A DNA stretch of 64,000 nucleotides from Coriolopsis trogii (GCA_020543525.1 JAHYIO010000003.1:3224001-3288000), one strand, 5' to 3'. Counted from the stretch's first letter, positions 31,705-43,151 are shown. Made by a program: numbers and translations. The notes: generated by a model not told the origin, from the letters alone.

Positions 31705-33230
31705 TCAAGACATGTCCTCCGCCTTGATAAGTTCCTCTTCCGGCGATGTGAGCACTGATGCCGAAGGGGTATCGCTCAGCATCCGATGGACCTTGCGGTC
31801 CTCCTCTTCGAACCCTACTTCTATCTTCGGGCCGGCCAGCGCGTCTGTGCTGCTGGAAGCCACCATGAGGGTCTTCTTGCTCTTGCTCTTGCTGCTGGAA
31901 ATTTTAGCCGTCTTGCGCGCGCTGGGGCACAAACCATCGCTCAGTTCGCATTGGTCGCATTTCGGTCCCACGGGGGCACATATGGTCTGTCGCGGAGGTA
32001 GACGGGCCGGTTCACCACAAGGACGCCACAAAGCCGCAGAAAGCCCAACATGAGACAAGCGCGATCAAAGCCTGAAATGAACACACCTGACCGAACCCCA
32101 CGAGGAGGTGATTGATCTCTGGATGCAACTCAAGGGGCAGCCATGATTGTAGGTTGAGACTACCGTCCATATGATCAGCACGAGGGTTGTGCGAAGCGGC
32201 ACCGGTGAGGCTTACCGTGTTTCCTCTGGCGTTTTGGTGGGAGGCTTGTGCCACCCGAGCCTATTGGTGATCCTATGGACATGCACGTCAACGCCAATAC
32301 CGGCATTTCTACGGAAGTTCGTAAGTATTAAGCTCGAATGTGAATGTGGGGCTGCGTACAATTTCCACGCCACCTGTAGAACTAGGAAGGCCATCTTCGG
32401 ACCCACACCGGGGAGTGAGCAAAGTTCGTCCACGGTTTTCGGGACGTCGCTATCGAACTCATCATGCAACTTCTGTGCAGTTTGCCTGATGTACCTGATG
32501 ACCTAGTGAGTCGATTCCAAGCGGGGTTACAGCGAACGGCTACAGCATTGCTCACTGCGTCTTCCGTCGCCAGAAGCCGACTTTGCAAATGGCGTCCGAT
32601 ATAGCCCCTTCGTCTGCTTGGAGGATGGCGTCCACGGACAAGGTTCCTCCGACGGCATCGCGGAGTTTGGAGACGGCCGCGTCCGTGACTTCGTCCTTGG
32701 TCTGAGATGACAGCATGAGCGAGATGAGGGTCGAGAATCTCTGGTTCTATCGCAGCCGCATGCATCAGCGGGTCGGGAACCCGGTGATATCACGAGTGAC
32801 ATACTTTTGGTTCTGTCTCCTTGAGCTGGGCCCTGTCGCATCCCATGGTGTCAACCGGGGCAACGATACGCTGTCGCATGCGTTTGATAGTGTCATATGT
32901 CTCTCGCCAATGTGGCGGCGGAGGATGGGGCGTCTCTAGGGCCGTAGGAATAGGCTTCAGTTTACGAGGAGACGGAACCCGTTGTGGCTTAGGTCCGGGG
33001 GCGGGTTCGCCAGGGGCTGCCACGTCGAGCAGGTTGTCCATTTCTGCGCTGAGAATTTTCTTGGCTTTGACCTTCCCGCTATTCTGAGAGGTCGAGACCG
33101 GGTCTTGGTCAAAAGTTTCTGCCGACACAGCCAGCTTCAGTCTCTTTGAACGTCGTACTTGTTCGGGAGGTTCGTAGAGAGTGACGCCAGGATTGTAAGG
33201 ACTCGCTCGGCCATGCAGGATTCTCTTCAT
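31705..33230 (-). CDS. NTH1: endonuclease III homologue (DNA glycosylase/AP lyase)
   Basis: Six exons, 33230-32805, 32746-32556, 32494-32360, 32308-32216, 32159-32087 and 31986-31705, give 399 residues. It removes oxidised pyrimidines in base excision repair. Motifs are [18 protein letters not shown], the helix-hairpin-helix [12 protein letters not shown] carrying the catalytic Lys, [17 protein letters not shown] with the catalytic Asp, and a C-terminal Fe-S cluster motif [18 protein letters not shown]. The cysteine spacing reads X6-X2-X6, while the classic pattern is X6-X2-X5. The N-terminal ~130 residues are basic and Pro-rich ([10 protein letters not shown]), likely a nuclear/mitochondrial targeting extension, and the C-terminal tail is long and Ser/Lys-rich. 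An upstream in-frame ATG at 33272 is possible. Confidence 0.92.
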
Positions 33231-33350
33231 GATGGATCCAAGACAGAGGTGATAGTGGTTAAGAACAAGCATGCCGACGTTGGCTTTGCAACGAGCTCAT
33301 TATCGTTTATTTGATTATTGACAACATTTTGAACAACGAACCGCGCTTAT

Positions 33351-33421
33351 GCATTCGTGGTGTAGCGGTAACATTGGGTCTTCCCATGGCCTAGCTCCGG
33401 GTTCGACTCCCGGCGGATGCA
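33351..33421 (+). tRNA. tRNA-Gly(CCC), second copy
   Basis: 71 nt identical to the copy at 9726-9796, with anticodon CCC at 33383-33385. The flanks differ, so this is either an old dispersed copy held identical by selection or gene conversion, or a tRNA-only duplication. It lies 120 bp upstream of the endonuclease III start on the opposite strand. Confidence 0.95.
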
Positions 33422-33427
33422 TCTGTG

Positions 33428-33435
33428 TTTTTTTT
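33428..33435 (+). terminator. RNA polymerase III terminator
   Basis: A run of eight T starts 7 bp after the tRNA-Gly, a strong Pol III stop. Confidence 0.75.
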
Positions 33436-35549
33436 CGTCAGGTAACTCGCGCTCGCGATGAATGTCAAACTGGTTTCTTTTCACTTGTGATTTGCTGCAC
33501 GAAAGACCGTTGGACTCATGCAGCCTGCTCCTTCGCTCTCTTGGAGGCTGAAGCGCTCAAGATATACTCTTGGCCGATTTCTGGTACTTTGCAAGATGGA
33601 CAGGTCCAGGCTCTCTCATTTGTACTTCCTGCCACCGAAACTTTCTTCCCGTTCCATCATGCCATCGGTGTGGGCAACGGCGCTGCCCGACACTGATCTG
33701 ACACGCTGAGCCTGTGCGGTTGCTGCCCCGTGGAGTTTACGACATATTTGGGACAATCTCCGTCCGGTGGGACATGGGTGAGCCATGCATTTGCCCCTCT
33801 CGAGCCCTAACTGCCAGTGTAGTGTAACATGTCTTCTCTTGTACTAGTGACCCATCCGCCTGTCGAAGATCGTGAGGCCGGGCAATTTGAACGTTGACCA
33901 GCTCTCACGAGAATCACGAGATTGTCATAGATCTGCTCCGATCTGCGATGTATCCCTCGTGGAGAGTGTGCGTGAGTATGCCTTGTCCATTTCCGCCGCT
34001 ACACTCCGCTCCGTTCCTGACACGCAAAACACTATGGGCTTTGCCACCGGTGATTTCCCACTGTAAATATCACTTGTGTAACCCAGGATATTCACTGCAA
34101 ACCTCTGAAAATACGAGGTTAGCATTTGGTTTTGTACCCTGAAAAATCAACAGCGAAATGAGACACGCAAAAAAGGACGTTCTGTTACTGCTGATTGTGG
34201 AAAATGCACGGTTCCACCTCGGTATCAGGTACGCTGGCACACCAATACATATTGCAACATAGATGACATATTCTATTGAATATGGAACATGGAGCGTATG
34301 TGAACGTAGTACAAAACATGTTGGACACACAACCCATAGCTAACAGGTCCATTGGCGCGCCAACAACGTAGACTGTACCAGGCAGGAATGCACCACCTCA
34401 TCCTGGCCGGTGTCAACGGCTCCCTTCCCTCGTCCTCTTGCATGATAGCCATGCACTAGCGCCAGGACCTGATGAGCTTACAAGACAATCACTTACTACA
34501 TAGCCGCTGCCTGTTGCTACCCTAGTCGATTTGCGGCACAAGACGTCGTCCCCCTGCTGGCACTCATCAGTATCTACAACCTATCATACCAGACTTCGTA
34601 AACGTACCAGTCACTACCAGCATGAAGACTGTTATGTGAGCGGGGCTGGATACTAACATGGAGCAAAGCCTGAGATCCACAGAAGCCAAGTTGTAGCTAG
34701 GGGCCAGAACCGGAGAAGAGAGAGCTCAGCCATAAGTTTAGCCTCCCAGACACCAGATAGCGACGAGTTCCCAGGTATCAGATAGTCCCAGTCCCAGATG
34801 AGCACTGATTGCAGCCCAGAGAAGGTGTCCAGATCCAAACAGAAAGATATAACAGAATGCCACACCGCCCGATAGACTAGTGACGACGTCGACAGGCTTG
34901 AGCGAGCTGCGAGGAGGACGTCGATGGGCAGGAGGCAACTGCAAATTGCGACTCCAAGTCCATTGAAGCGGAGTCTCAAAGCGCCGGAAAGAGCCGATGA
35001 GGGTGTTGCTGTAGAAATGCAGGGTAAGGGCGCGACCACACAATCACCAGTTTGTACCAAAACAGAGGGTGCTACCGGTGAACGGACATTTCTCAAGGTA
35101 CAACCGCGAGAAACTAAGGGTATTTTGCGCCATAGTGAAATACCGGCGCATAGCAACAGTTCGCCGCATATGGTTGAGGCACCCCGTCCTCGTTATCGCC
35201 ATGGTTCTTGCCTGCAGCAAATGCACCCGCAGCAAGCCGAAATGGTAAGTATAGGCTCCGGCTTTCGTGTGTGGCCTCCCGGTACCTACAGGTCCATCGG
35301 CGCCGACGCGCATTCGACCAATCGCATGCACTTCTGTCCGGCACCCTGCATCGGGAACACAACAGCTGAGGTTGCACGTCCCATGCGGTTCATTGCACCC
35401 CCAAACTTTGTTTGTCGGCGCACATATGCATGCTGAAGGTCCATGTGAGCTATGTCTTGCGCGCCGGACGAAAAATGCTTGCATGCGGTTGACGCGGGCT
35501 TTTCACTTGCAATGCTCCCAATATACTGGCCGGTCAACATGTCTTGCAG
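33436..35549. other. 2.1-kb intergenic region
   Basis: Only short overlapping frames on both strands. The longest (35156-34653 minus) has no domain. I see no tRNA, LTR or TIR structure. It is the largest gene-poor stretch outside the transposon island. Confidence 0.45.
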
Positions 35550-35624
35550 TATATAAGGTGTGTGTTTTGGTGGTATGAACACAACGGACCAGCCCTCGCT
35601 CAGACAACGCTCCGTGTTCATACC
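35550..35624 (+). promoter_or_regulatory. TATA box and 11-bp inverted repeat of a lyase gene
   Basis: TATATAAG at 35550-35557 lies 95 bp before the start codon of the lyase at 35645. Downstream, GGTATGAACAC (35572-35582) and its perfect complement GTGTTCATACC (35614-35624) flank a 31-nt spacer. The dyad therefore sits at the expected transcription start and 5' UTR. Confidence 0.55.
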
Positions 35625-35644
35625 ATCGCACTATACCCTTCACC

Positions 35645-36817
35645 ATGTTGTCGACGTTCGCCGCTGCTGTCCTCGCCTCCGTCGGTACCCTCGCTCTTCC
35701 AACCTGCACGCTGGCTCTCCCCACCTCCAACTTCACCGCACGCGCCAGCGCTATCAGTCCGGTCCTTCCCGTAACTCCAATGATCCAGTCGTGGACGACA
35801 GACCAGAGTCTTTCGAGTCCACTTCCGCTCGCCGACTCCACCTTCCGTCTCCACAACGAAATCACAGCTCTCTCCCACGACTATGTTACTGCGCCTGATG
35901 GCAAGAAGTCCATGAAGGCTCATTATCCCAAGGGCTCCTACACGTTCTCGCACGACCCGCAGGGCGGGTTTTCATTCTACGCTCCAGGCCCTTCGAGTGT
36001 AGACCTCACGAAAGCGAAGGAAGCCACCTTCGGCTACGATGTGTACTTCCCCTCGGACTTCGACTTCGTCAAGGGTGGCAAACTCCCAGGCCTGTGTACG
36101 TCGATCCCACACATCCCGCCCTATCACAAGTCTAATAAACTTCATGTTCACAGATGGTGGAGACAGTGACAGCGAGGCTCTGTCCTGCTCTGGCGGCAGG
36201 CGCGACGACGGATGCTTCTCCGTGCGCTTCATGTGGCGCACGAGCGGAGCCGGGGAGCTGTACACCTACCTCCCTCCCGACTTTGACGAGAACCAGGCTG
36301 TCTGCGACATCCCGCCGTTCTCTACCTGCAACGACGTCTACGGCGCGTCCGTCGGCCGTGGCGTGTTCACGTTCGCCCGTGGTGCGCGCACGACCATCGC
36401 ACAGCGAGTGCGCCTGAACGATGTCGGCAAGGCCAACGGCGAGATCGAGCTGTTCGTCGGCGGCAAGAGCATGTTCTCCGTGGGTGGGCTCACCCTCCGC
36501 GATAGCTCGGCTGGGAGAATCCGCGGCATGCAGATGCAGACGTTCTTCGGGGGTGCGTGTCCTTTGTCTTTGCTTTTCGGGGTTCCTCTGGCTCTACCTG
36601 GCATTCGGGCTCTGGACTCGGCCTCTCGTATGCGAGTGAATGCCGAGCTTCGGTGCCGCAACCAGCCCAGGACGTTTCTCTTTTGTCCACTGAGGATCGT
36701 CGAGAATCGTGTACTAATCCACTTCCGTTCATAGGCTCGGACTCTTCGTGGGCATCGCCCAAGGACCAGGACATGTACTTTTCAGACTTCTCCATCGCCA
36801 TCACGGAGATGCTCTGA
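35645..36817 (+). CDS. polysaccharide lyase family 14
   Basis: Exons 35645-36095, 36154-36552 and 36735-36817 give 310 residues. The signal peptide runs over residues 1-25 (MLSTFAAAVLASVGTLALP). PL14 blocks are YVTAPDGKKSMKAHYPKGSY, GGFSFYAPGPSSVDL, GGKLPGLYGG, SCSGGRRDDGCFSVRFMWR, ELYTYLPP, VYGASVGRG, RVRLNDVGKANGEIELF and GMQMQTFFGG, ending with WASPKDQDMYFSDFSIAI. The second intron is 182 nt, much longer than usual, but exon lengths and phases match the paralogues. It is presumably secreted and acts on a uronic-acid polymer. A TATA box lies 95 bp upstream. Confidence 0.88.
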
Positions 36818-38514
36818 GTCCTGAAGATAGAGTTTATGGGGTATTCGGTGGAGCTGGCTACCCTTCCGCGTGTCCTTCCATTTTCTCACTGTGATTGGCC
36901 GGCCTCGACGGTCGTTGCTTCTTTTTGAGGAGTTAGTTTTTTGATCACTTACTTATCGGGTCCATCTGCTATCCCGTAACGGCCACGCTTTACTCCGGGT
37001 TGGGTTCTAGGTCCTCTGTGTAGTCACGACGTCTCATTTGTATCCCTATATGCTCACGGGTAATTTATTGTCATGTGTACTCTACGTGATTGCGTGCTGC
37101 GTCGTGGGTATACTTGAATTCTGGGCCGATATCTGGTTGGTCGCTCTCAGCGCTCCCAATCGGCTGTAGAGACTCAGTTCAGGTTCACGTTATCTCAGGA
37201 AAAAAATCCGCGCGGTCGCAGAAAATTTTGTCTTCCTTCCAATGGCTTCTCCCGTCCATGCCGTATTTTCATCTCCGTCGATACTTAGCAGACATTGCTA
37301 CGGCGATCCGACCCAAACGCCTTCTGTTATGTTGCAAGATACTAAGTACCCGTCGAGATGTGGTTAGGGTTGGAGTATACGTACATGAAGAGTCGTCAAT
37401 AAGCGCTTGTTGAATCACACTCAGTTGCTACCAGCTGCGCCTGGACTCGCCGCTCGCGCGGATTTGACATCGATCTTTTCTCCGGAGGCTCTGCGCGACA
37501 TGCGGTATGTTGATTGATAGAGCTATCTTGAACGGCTCCAGGGCTCGTGAATTTTCGTCAGCAATCAAGCCTTCGCAATCATCTTCTGCTGGCACCGAGT
37601 CGGAATCCGCATCCAACCAACTGCCACGCTGGTACAGCTCAACAATGTACGACATTGCAACACGCAGATACCTGAAGAAGATATCTCCGCGATTGAGCAA
37701 CTAGGACGCATACGCACTCTCAACTTTGTAGCACGCTCCTCATCTGTCAGTTGGTATCCCACATTGTGCGCCGTGCCCGACTCGCTCATGGATGTCAACA
37801 GTTGGTGCCCTTGAAGGTTGCGTCGCCTCCTTCATCATGCGTTGATTTGCTGAGGCGGTTGGAGTTCAGCCGTCGAACACCGGAGCTCCATCCAATACCA
37901 GACATCTACGCGATTTTGATCAGCTTGCGCTAGCGCCTCGCCCGTCGTGACGATGCTGAACGACCTATGTCGAGTAGTCGTTAAAGGTCCCGCAAACACA
38001 CAGTCGCCGGAAGACGGCCGGTGCAAGATGCAGATGTGAGTCCAGTGCGAGCGCGCATACATATCTGACTGGCACTCGGACTGATGCGTAGCGACATTTG
38101 CTTCAGATGTACAGACCGGTAGACATACCGTTCGATATCAGTTAACCCCATTGGTGCACACTAGCAGATATTCTCCAGCGACCTCCTCCGCCCAGGTTCT
38201 GCCGAGTCTGTGCCACCACTAACGCCTAACCTGCATGTTTGGCCTCCAGCTTGTCGAGTGGGCACGAGGCACTCGAGGTGCTTGCATATCAACAGTCAAC
38301 CTGGATATCGTGGGAGAACGGCCAGAGATGACATTGAGAGAATGGCGCAACGTCCACCCCTTTCTCTTTCTGTCACCCAAAGAAGTACACGCCTTGTTCC
38401 AGCGCCGGCGTCTACTCAGCGGCGGTCGGTGCGACACTCCCACAACAAGCGATGCCTTGTTTCAAGTTCCCATCGTTGTTATTGTCTTTTGTGCGACCTT
38501 TCCGTCATGGGTTG
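36818..38514. other. intergenic, possible coding remnant
   Basis: 1.7 kb between two lyase genes. On the minus strand 37798-37428 two adjacent frames (VGYQLTDEERATKL, then GDIFFRYLRVAMSYIVELYQ) read like protein and could be a small spliced gene or relic. I recognise no family. A lone GTTAGGGTT occurs at 37363-37371. Confidence 0.3.
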
Positions 38515-38520
38515 TATAAA
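38515..38520 (+). promoter_or_regulatory. TATA box of the fourth lyase gene
   Basis: TATAAA, 140 bp upstream of the chosen start codon at 38655. Position and strand fit a Pol II core promoter. Confidence 0.45.
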
Positions 38521-38654
38521 GGTACGCCGAAACTCACCATGTTTCCTCGCTCGACGCCGCTGGTCTACGTTCTCCTCCCCGTTCTCGTGTCTGCGACCCC
38601 ACAGCCGTGCTGTGTCCTCCCACCCACTCTCCAGTCGTTCCTTTGTCGCTCAAC

Positions 38655-39692
38655 ATGTTTGCTGCTCTCGCACCTCTGTTTGCTCTCGGAGTTGCCTCCG
38701 TCTCCGCTCTCCCATTCAATCACACCCTGTCATCGCGCGCCACCTCCGCTCTCTTCCCCGTCTCCGATTCGAGATCATGGTCGGTCTCGAAAGCTGTATC
38801 AGGCGCTCTGCCCTTCAGCGACTCCACCTTGCGTCCAACGAAAGAGATCAAGGACCTCAGCCATGACATTGTAACGGCTCCCGACGGCGTGCTCTCGATG
38901 CAGGCACACTATCCCAAGGGATCGGCCAAACTCTCTGCTACCCCGCGCGGCGGCATTTCTTTCTACGCGCCCGGGCCTGAGAGCGTCGACTTGACCACGG
39001 CCAAGGAGGCCACGCTGTCGTACTCTGTACTCTTCGAGGAGGGATTTGAGTTCGTGAAGGGTGGCAAGCTTCCGGGTCTCTGTACGTGTTCTCCTCTGCA
39101 CGGCACCGCTCACGCTCACACGAATCCCACAGATGGTGGTGACACCGAGGAGGGCTCCCTTTCCTGCTCCGGTGGCCGGAAAGACGACACCTGCTTCTCC
39201 GTCCGCTTCATGTGGAGGCGCGAGGGTGCCGGAGAGATCTACGCCTACCTCCCTCCGAGCGCACCCGAGAATCGCGCGCTGTGCAACGTCCCGCCCAAGT
39301 CTGACTGCAACGATGCGTTCGGGTCCTCTGTCGGGCGTGGCGCGTTCACCTTTACGCCCGGGAAGCGTACGACGATCGGACAGCGCGTGTTGCTGAACGA
39401 CGACGGCAAGGCGAACGGCGAGATCGAACTGTTCGTGGACGGCAAGAGCCTCTTCACCGTCCCCGGCCTGGTGCTGAGGACGTCGGAGGCGGGGCGCATC
39501 CGCGGCCTTCAGGTTCAGACATTCTTCGGAGGTACGTCCGCGCCCATTCCGCGCTGACATTGATGTGGGGTGTGGTCGTTCGTTGACCGGCGGTGCCATT
39601 GATTGTTAGGTTCCGATAAGTCCTGGGCGACGCCCAAGGATCAAAACGTATACTTTGGCGACTTCTCGGTGGCCATCACCAAGAAGTTGTGA
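38655..39692 (+). CDS. polysaccharide lyase family 14
   Basis: Exons 38655-39081, 39133-39531 and 39610-39692 give 302 residues. The start is the ATG opening the signal peptide MFAALAPLFALGVASVSA; the frame stays open 16 codons further upstream, but that extension would bury the signal. PL14 blocks are IVTAPDGVLSMQAHYPKGSA, GGISFYAPGPESVDL, GGKLPGLYGG, SCSGGRKDDTCFSVRFMWR, EIYAYLPP, AFGSSVGRG and GLQVQTFFGG. It is somewhat more divergent than the other three (RGGISFY, GSSVGRG). Exons 2 and 3 are again 399 and 83 nt. It follows the 35645 gene on the same strand with 1.8 kb between. Confidence 0.87.
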
Positions 39693-40055
39693 TTGTATGC
39701 GCCTCCCCGGGACACGTGAAGATCACGACCAGCGTATCGACGTTATTTACTTGCTGATAGGGCGCATCTGTGACGCGCCCTCCCTCCCCCACACACTCAC
39801 TCAATTCTTCGGCTCTCGTACGTTACGATCGAGCCTCGCACGCGCGACTTTACACTACTGCAACTGTACTGACTAACTTATCAACTACTGCATTGTGTAC
39901 TACTATACAATGACAACTGTCGCTGTTTTGCTCCGCAGATATGGACCTGTGTGACAATCCCGCAACGTTCGGTTAAGATGGCCACAGGACAGATGCACGA
40001 GTTAATGTACATCGAGCTAGTTCTACATTTATTCTGGTTTCCCAACAGAGAATGT

Positions 40056-40824
40056 CTAGCAAGTTCCCTCCATCCCCCGCGGGTCGTTCCCGCCAAGGGA
40101 GCCCATCTCCGCCAACGTCCCCGAGAACAGCTCATTGAACGACTGCTCGAGCCCCACTTTCTGCAACGCCATCTCAAACCCCGCTCCGGTGGTGTCGACC
40201 TGCTCGAGCCATTCCTCCAGCATGTCCGTGCCCCCGAGCAGCAGACTGCGCAAGCGCGTCCGCTCCGTCTGGCTCATTTGTGGGGTGTCTGCGCCTGGCT
40301 CTACCTCGGCGTCAACGCCGACGCACTCGTCCGCGTCCCATGCCTGTCCACGCAGGACGGCGAGCCAGCCGCGGTCGAGATCGTTCAGCCACGCGAGGAG
40401 GAGCGGGAGGCTGTCCATGTCTGGAACGTATCCTGGAATGGATTGGAGGACTTCTCCGGTGAGGCGGAGGAGGAGGGATGTACGGAGGGGCGCGGAGGGA
40501 TTGACGGGTGGGATTTGGAGGATGAGGGAGAGGATGTGATGGGTCGTTTCCAGATAGGCTGCAAGATCGCGCAGAGTAGAGGACGGGTCTGAGCTGTTCG
40601 AGTCGGTTTGGTAAGAAAGTCGGTGGACAACATTTATAACTCAGATTCCCAATGTATATCACCCACCGCTTCTTGTAGTTGCGTGTGATATCGAGGAATC
40701 GGTCTTCCAAATAATCCAGCAGCTTCCGCTCTTGCGCTTGATTCAGGCGTCGCACCGGTACCATCTTTGGGCTGCTGGACCGGTCCATCGCAGTGTCGAC
40801 CTGCGTTTCTGGCTCAGAGTCCAT
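40056..40824 (-). CDS. hypothetical protein, conserved-looking
   Basis: Two exons, 40824-40667 and 40593-40056, joined across a 73-nt GTGGGT...CAG intron, give 231 residues. The N-terminal part is acidic/Ser-rich (MDSEPETQVD), then a helical block LNQAQERKLLDYLEDRFLDI and RNYKKR, then leucine-rich helices (LAAYLETTHHILSLILQIPP, SLPLLLAWLNDLDRGWLAVL) and an acidic tail. There is no signal peptide, membrane span or catalytic motif. The all-helical, soluble character suggests a small subunit or adaptor, but I do not recognise the family. It is divergent from the F-box gene. The 363 bp after the fourth lyase (39693-40055) hold nothing I can support. Confidence 0.65.
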
Positions 40825-41165
40825 AGTGGCAATTGGATGTTTTCGTGTGCTTGAAGTCGTTTGTTCAAGATATCGATGACCCTGAAGAGTCAAGCGTAAC
40901 TTGGCCGATGACGTCATGAGTGGTGAACGGTACTCACACTCACTTCTTCACTTCGTATAAACGAATGGATACTTGTGTCAAGCGTGGATCGTCTCACGCG
41001 TGTGCGTGCGTAGGCCTAGGGTCAAGGAGCTCAACCAATTCGAGGCGAGGATAAGTCAGACGTTGATTTTAGCGAGATCTCAGGTTCTGGCAATTAGACT
41101 TACTAGATTTCAACACACTGCTCTATCGTTTGTCAAACGCAATATTCGAAGCTGGGGCTTAAGTT

Positions 41166-43151
41166 GTGTATGCCTACATACCAGGGCTGGGGATGATGAG
41201 CCTGGGAAATGGTCGCGTAATGCGAGTCTCACCGACGGCCACTTGCTTGTGGGCCTCAGAGCTCAACGCGTTCTCTCATCTGGTGAACAAGGGCTTTCTC
41301 TACATATCATTCTTGGATCATGGTCAACTCATTCCCCAAAGTGCGCCGCTCATTCATGAAACTCAAAGACAAAAACCAGCGTTTATATACGAGCCGGAGC
41401 CCACCGAGTTTGGTCCGAGTCAACCTCCTCCCGAGTCTCTCCTCTCAGACGAGGATCGCGCTCGATTGGGTGAATTGGACCAGTCGGAAATACAGGAGTG
41501 GTGCATCGCACGCTGTCAAGCTCTACAGCAACAGGCTCAGTCGTTCCCAGGACAGGAGAGCACTTCATCCGCCGCCGCTGCCAGTGACTCCGCGGACCAT
41601 GACCGCTACCTACGCGCACTGAAATACATCCATAACTCGGTCGCCATCTTCAACCGCTGTATACCGGTGGATACCCTTACCGAGATCTTCATCCAAACAT
41701 GGGCAGACGAGGTAGAGAAGGATGACAACCAGGACTACCAGGCCGCATTCGCGTTCATGTCCGTGTGCCGCATCTGGCGGTCCGTAGGCTTGCGTACACC
41801 CGCTTTCTGGGCGGAGCTCCTTCGCGGGACATCTCTCACTCGAAGGATTTGCGATCCGTTTACGAAGAGCATGCGGAACCGAGTCGCCACAGGCCGCCGT
41901 GCTCGCCTGGAGACGTACGAGCTATGGCTATCACGCACCCGCGGTGCGCAGCGCTTGTCGTTATCCCTGACTTCAACCCCGATGTTCGTGGTAGAGCCGC
42001 TCATCCCCTATGCGGCCTCCATCGTGTCTTTGAACGTGAACTTTGTTGAGCGAGAAGCTGTGCAGGGCCTCCATGCCCTGCTTGGGGAGGGTATGACTCA
42101 ACTCGAGCACCTCTCGATCGAAGTCCATCCCCGCTCACCGGGGCCGCCCAAGGACCTCATCCCCCTTACGAAAGAGTCCGTCCCCCGTCTCCGGTCTCTC
42201 TCGATAGTCACCAACCTCTTCACCGAGGAGTATATCCCAGTTCCTATCGCAGCATCGTTGCGGGCCCTCGAATTGTTCCCGAGCTCGTTCTTGCTGCAGC
42301 CCGCAATGCCGCCGGGGCTTCTCAGCACACTAGCGTACTGTCAGCTTCTCGAGACCTTACGACTGGATGCGGAGGACCGGTCGCTCCATTGGGCCCAGCT
42401 CGTTCCACATCCTGCGACCAGCATCGAGTTCCCAAACCTAAAAGCGCTCATGATCATAGCTAAGAAAGACTTGATTTCGCACCTCCTTTCATGCTTTCGC
42501 CTCCCGCCTACTACTGCCATCAATATTAAGGTCGAAGCGGACGCGTTCAGGAAGGCACTCCCTGCGGATCTCGGGGCGTTCTTTCCTGTCTCGCTTGCGG
42601 ATCGCGTGAGCATTCGCGCATACCTGGGCCAACTCGCCTACACCATGGGTCAGTCGCGCTTGAAGACGTACTGCCAGGACGCCCAGTTGCTCAGCGTGAA
42701 ATTCCGAGGGTCATCCACTCCTCATCTGATGAACGAACTCCATCAGACGTTCTCTCAGTTCTGCACCGTCGCGACCCTCAGCTTGGAATTGTGCGATGTG
42801 CTGGATGGCCCAAAGCAGAGGGATTGGCGGGTGCTGTTGGAAGCATTCCCTCAGCTGCGGAGCCTGTCCGTTCGTATTGTGGGCGTTGAGGTATGCTTGG
42901 GACTTCTGCCCGCTTTGGAGTCGGAGCCATTCCTCTGTCCCTTTCTTGAGGAGGTAGCTCTGGAGTCGGTTGGTGCGGCTCACGGGGAGCATCTGCTCGT
43001 CAAGGCGCATGTAGATGAACCTGAAGATCGTGAAGACTATAACAACACAACGCCTCAGGGCGGAGAACGTACGCCCGAACAACTTGCGGACGCTCTGCGT
43101 CTGTCTCTTCGAAAACGAGTGTCGATCAGGGCTGAGTGGAAGATTGTGTGA
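41166..43151 (+). CDS. F-box-like protein with LRR-type repeats
   Basis: A single uninterrupted frame of 661 codons. The F-box-like core, near codons 155-210, reads IPVDTLTEIFIQTW, then AFAFMSVCRIWRSVGLRTP and FWAEL, the usual form in agaricomycetes. The remainder is a degenerate leucine-rich array (VVEPLIPYAASIVSLNVNF, RLRSLSIVTNL, FPNLKALMIIAKKD, FPQLRSLSVRIVGVE). Such proteins normally bring targets to SCF ubiquitin ligases; the target is unknown. The start is uncertain: the first ATG is given, but the first ~60 residues are unusual, and another ATG in a different frame at 41320 could begin a first exon (MVNSFPKVRRSFMKL). A decayed paralogue lies at 48110-49445. Confidence 0.75.
   Translation: MYAYIPGLGMMSLGNGRVMRVSPTATCLWASELNAFSHLVNKGFLYISFLDHGQLIPQSAPLIHETQRQKPAFIYEPEPTEFGPSQPPPESLLSDEDRARLGELDQSEIQEWCIARCQALQQQAQSFPGQESTSSAAAASDSADHDRYLRALKYIHNSVAIFNRCIPVDTLTEIFIQTWADEVEKDDNQDYQAAFAFMSVCRIWRSVGLRTPAFWAELLRGTSLTRRICDPFTKSMRNRVATGRRARLETYELWLSRTRGAQRLSLSLTSTPMFVVEPLIPYAASIVSLNVNFVEREAVQGLHALLGEGMTQLEHLSIEVHPRSPGPPKDLIPLTKESVPRLRSLSIVTNLFTEEYIPVPIAASLRALELFPSSFLLQPAMPPGLLSTLAYCQLLETLRLDAEDRSLHWAQLVPHPATSIEFPNLKALMIIAKKDLISHLLSCFRLPPTTAINIKVEADAFRKALPADLGAFFPVSLADRVSIRAYLGQLAYTMGQSRLKTYCQDAQLLSVKFRGSSTPHLMNELHQTFSQFCTVATLSLELCDVLDGPKQRDWRVLLEAFPQLRSLSVRIVGVEVCLGLLPALESEPFLCPFLEEVALESVGAAHGEHLLVKAHVDEPEDREDYNNTTPQGGERTPEQLADALRLSLRKRVSIRAEWKIV

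Noticed and set aside
34653..35156. 167-codon minus-strand frame with hydrophobic stretches
   Set aside because: No domain, competing open frames on both strands, no splice context; not distinguishable from noise.
37363..37371. GTTAGGGTT telobox-like 9-mer
   Set aside because: Single unit, not near a confident start codon; a chance match is likely in 64 kb.
37428..38062. Possible small minus-strand gene between two lyases
   Set aside because: Protein-like segments exist but no consistent exon model or family; kept only as a note on the intergenic entry.
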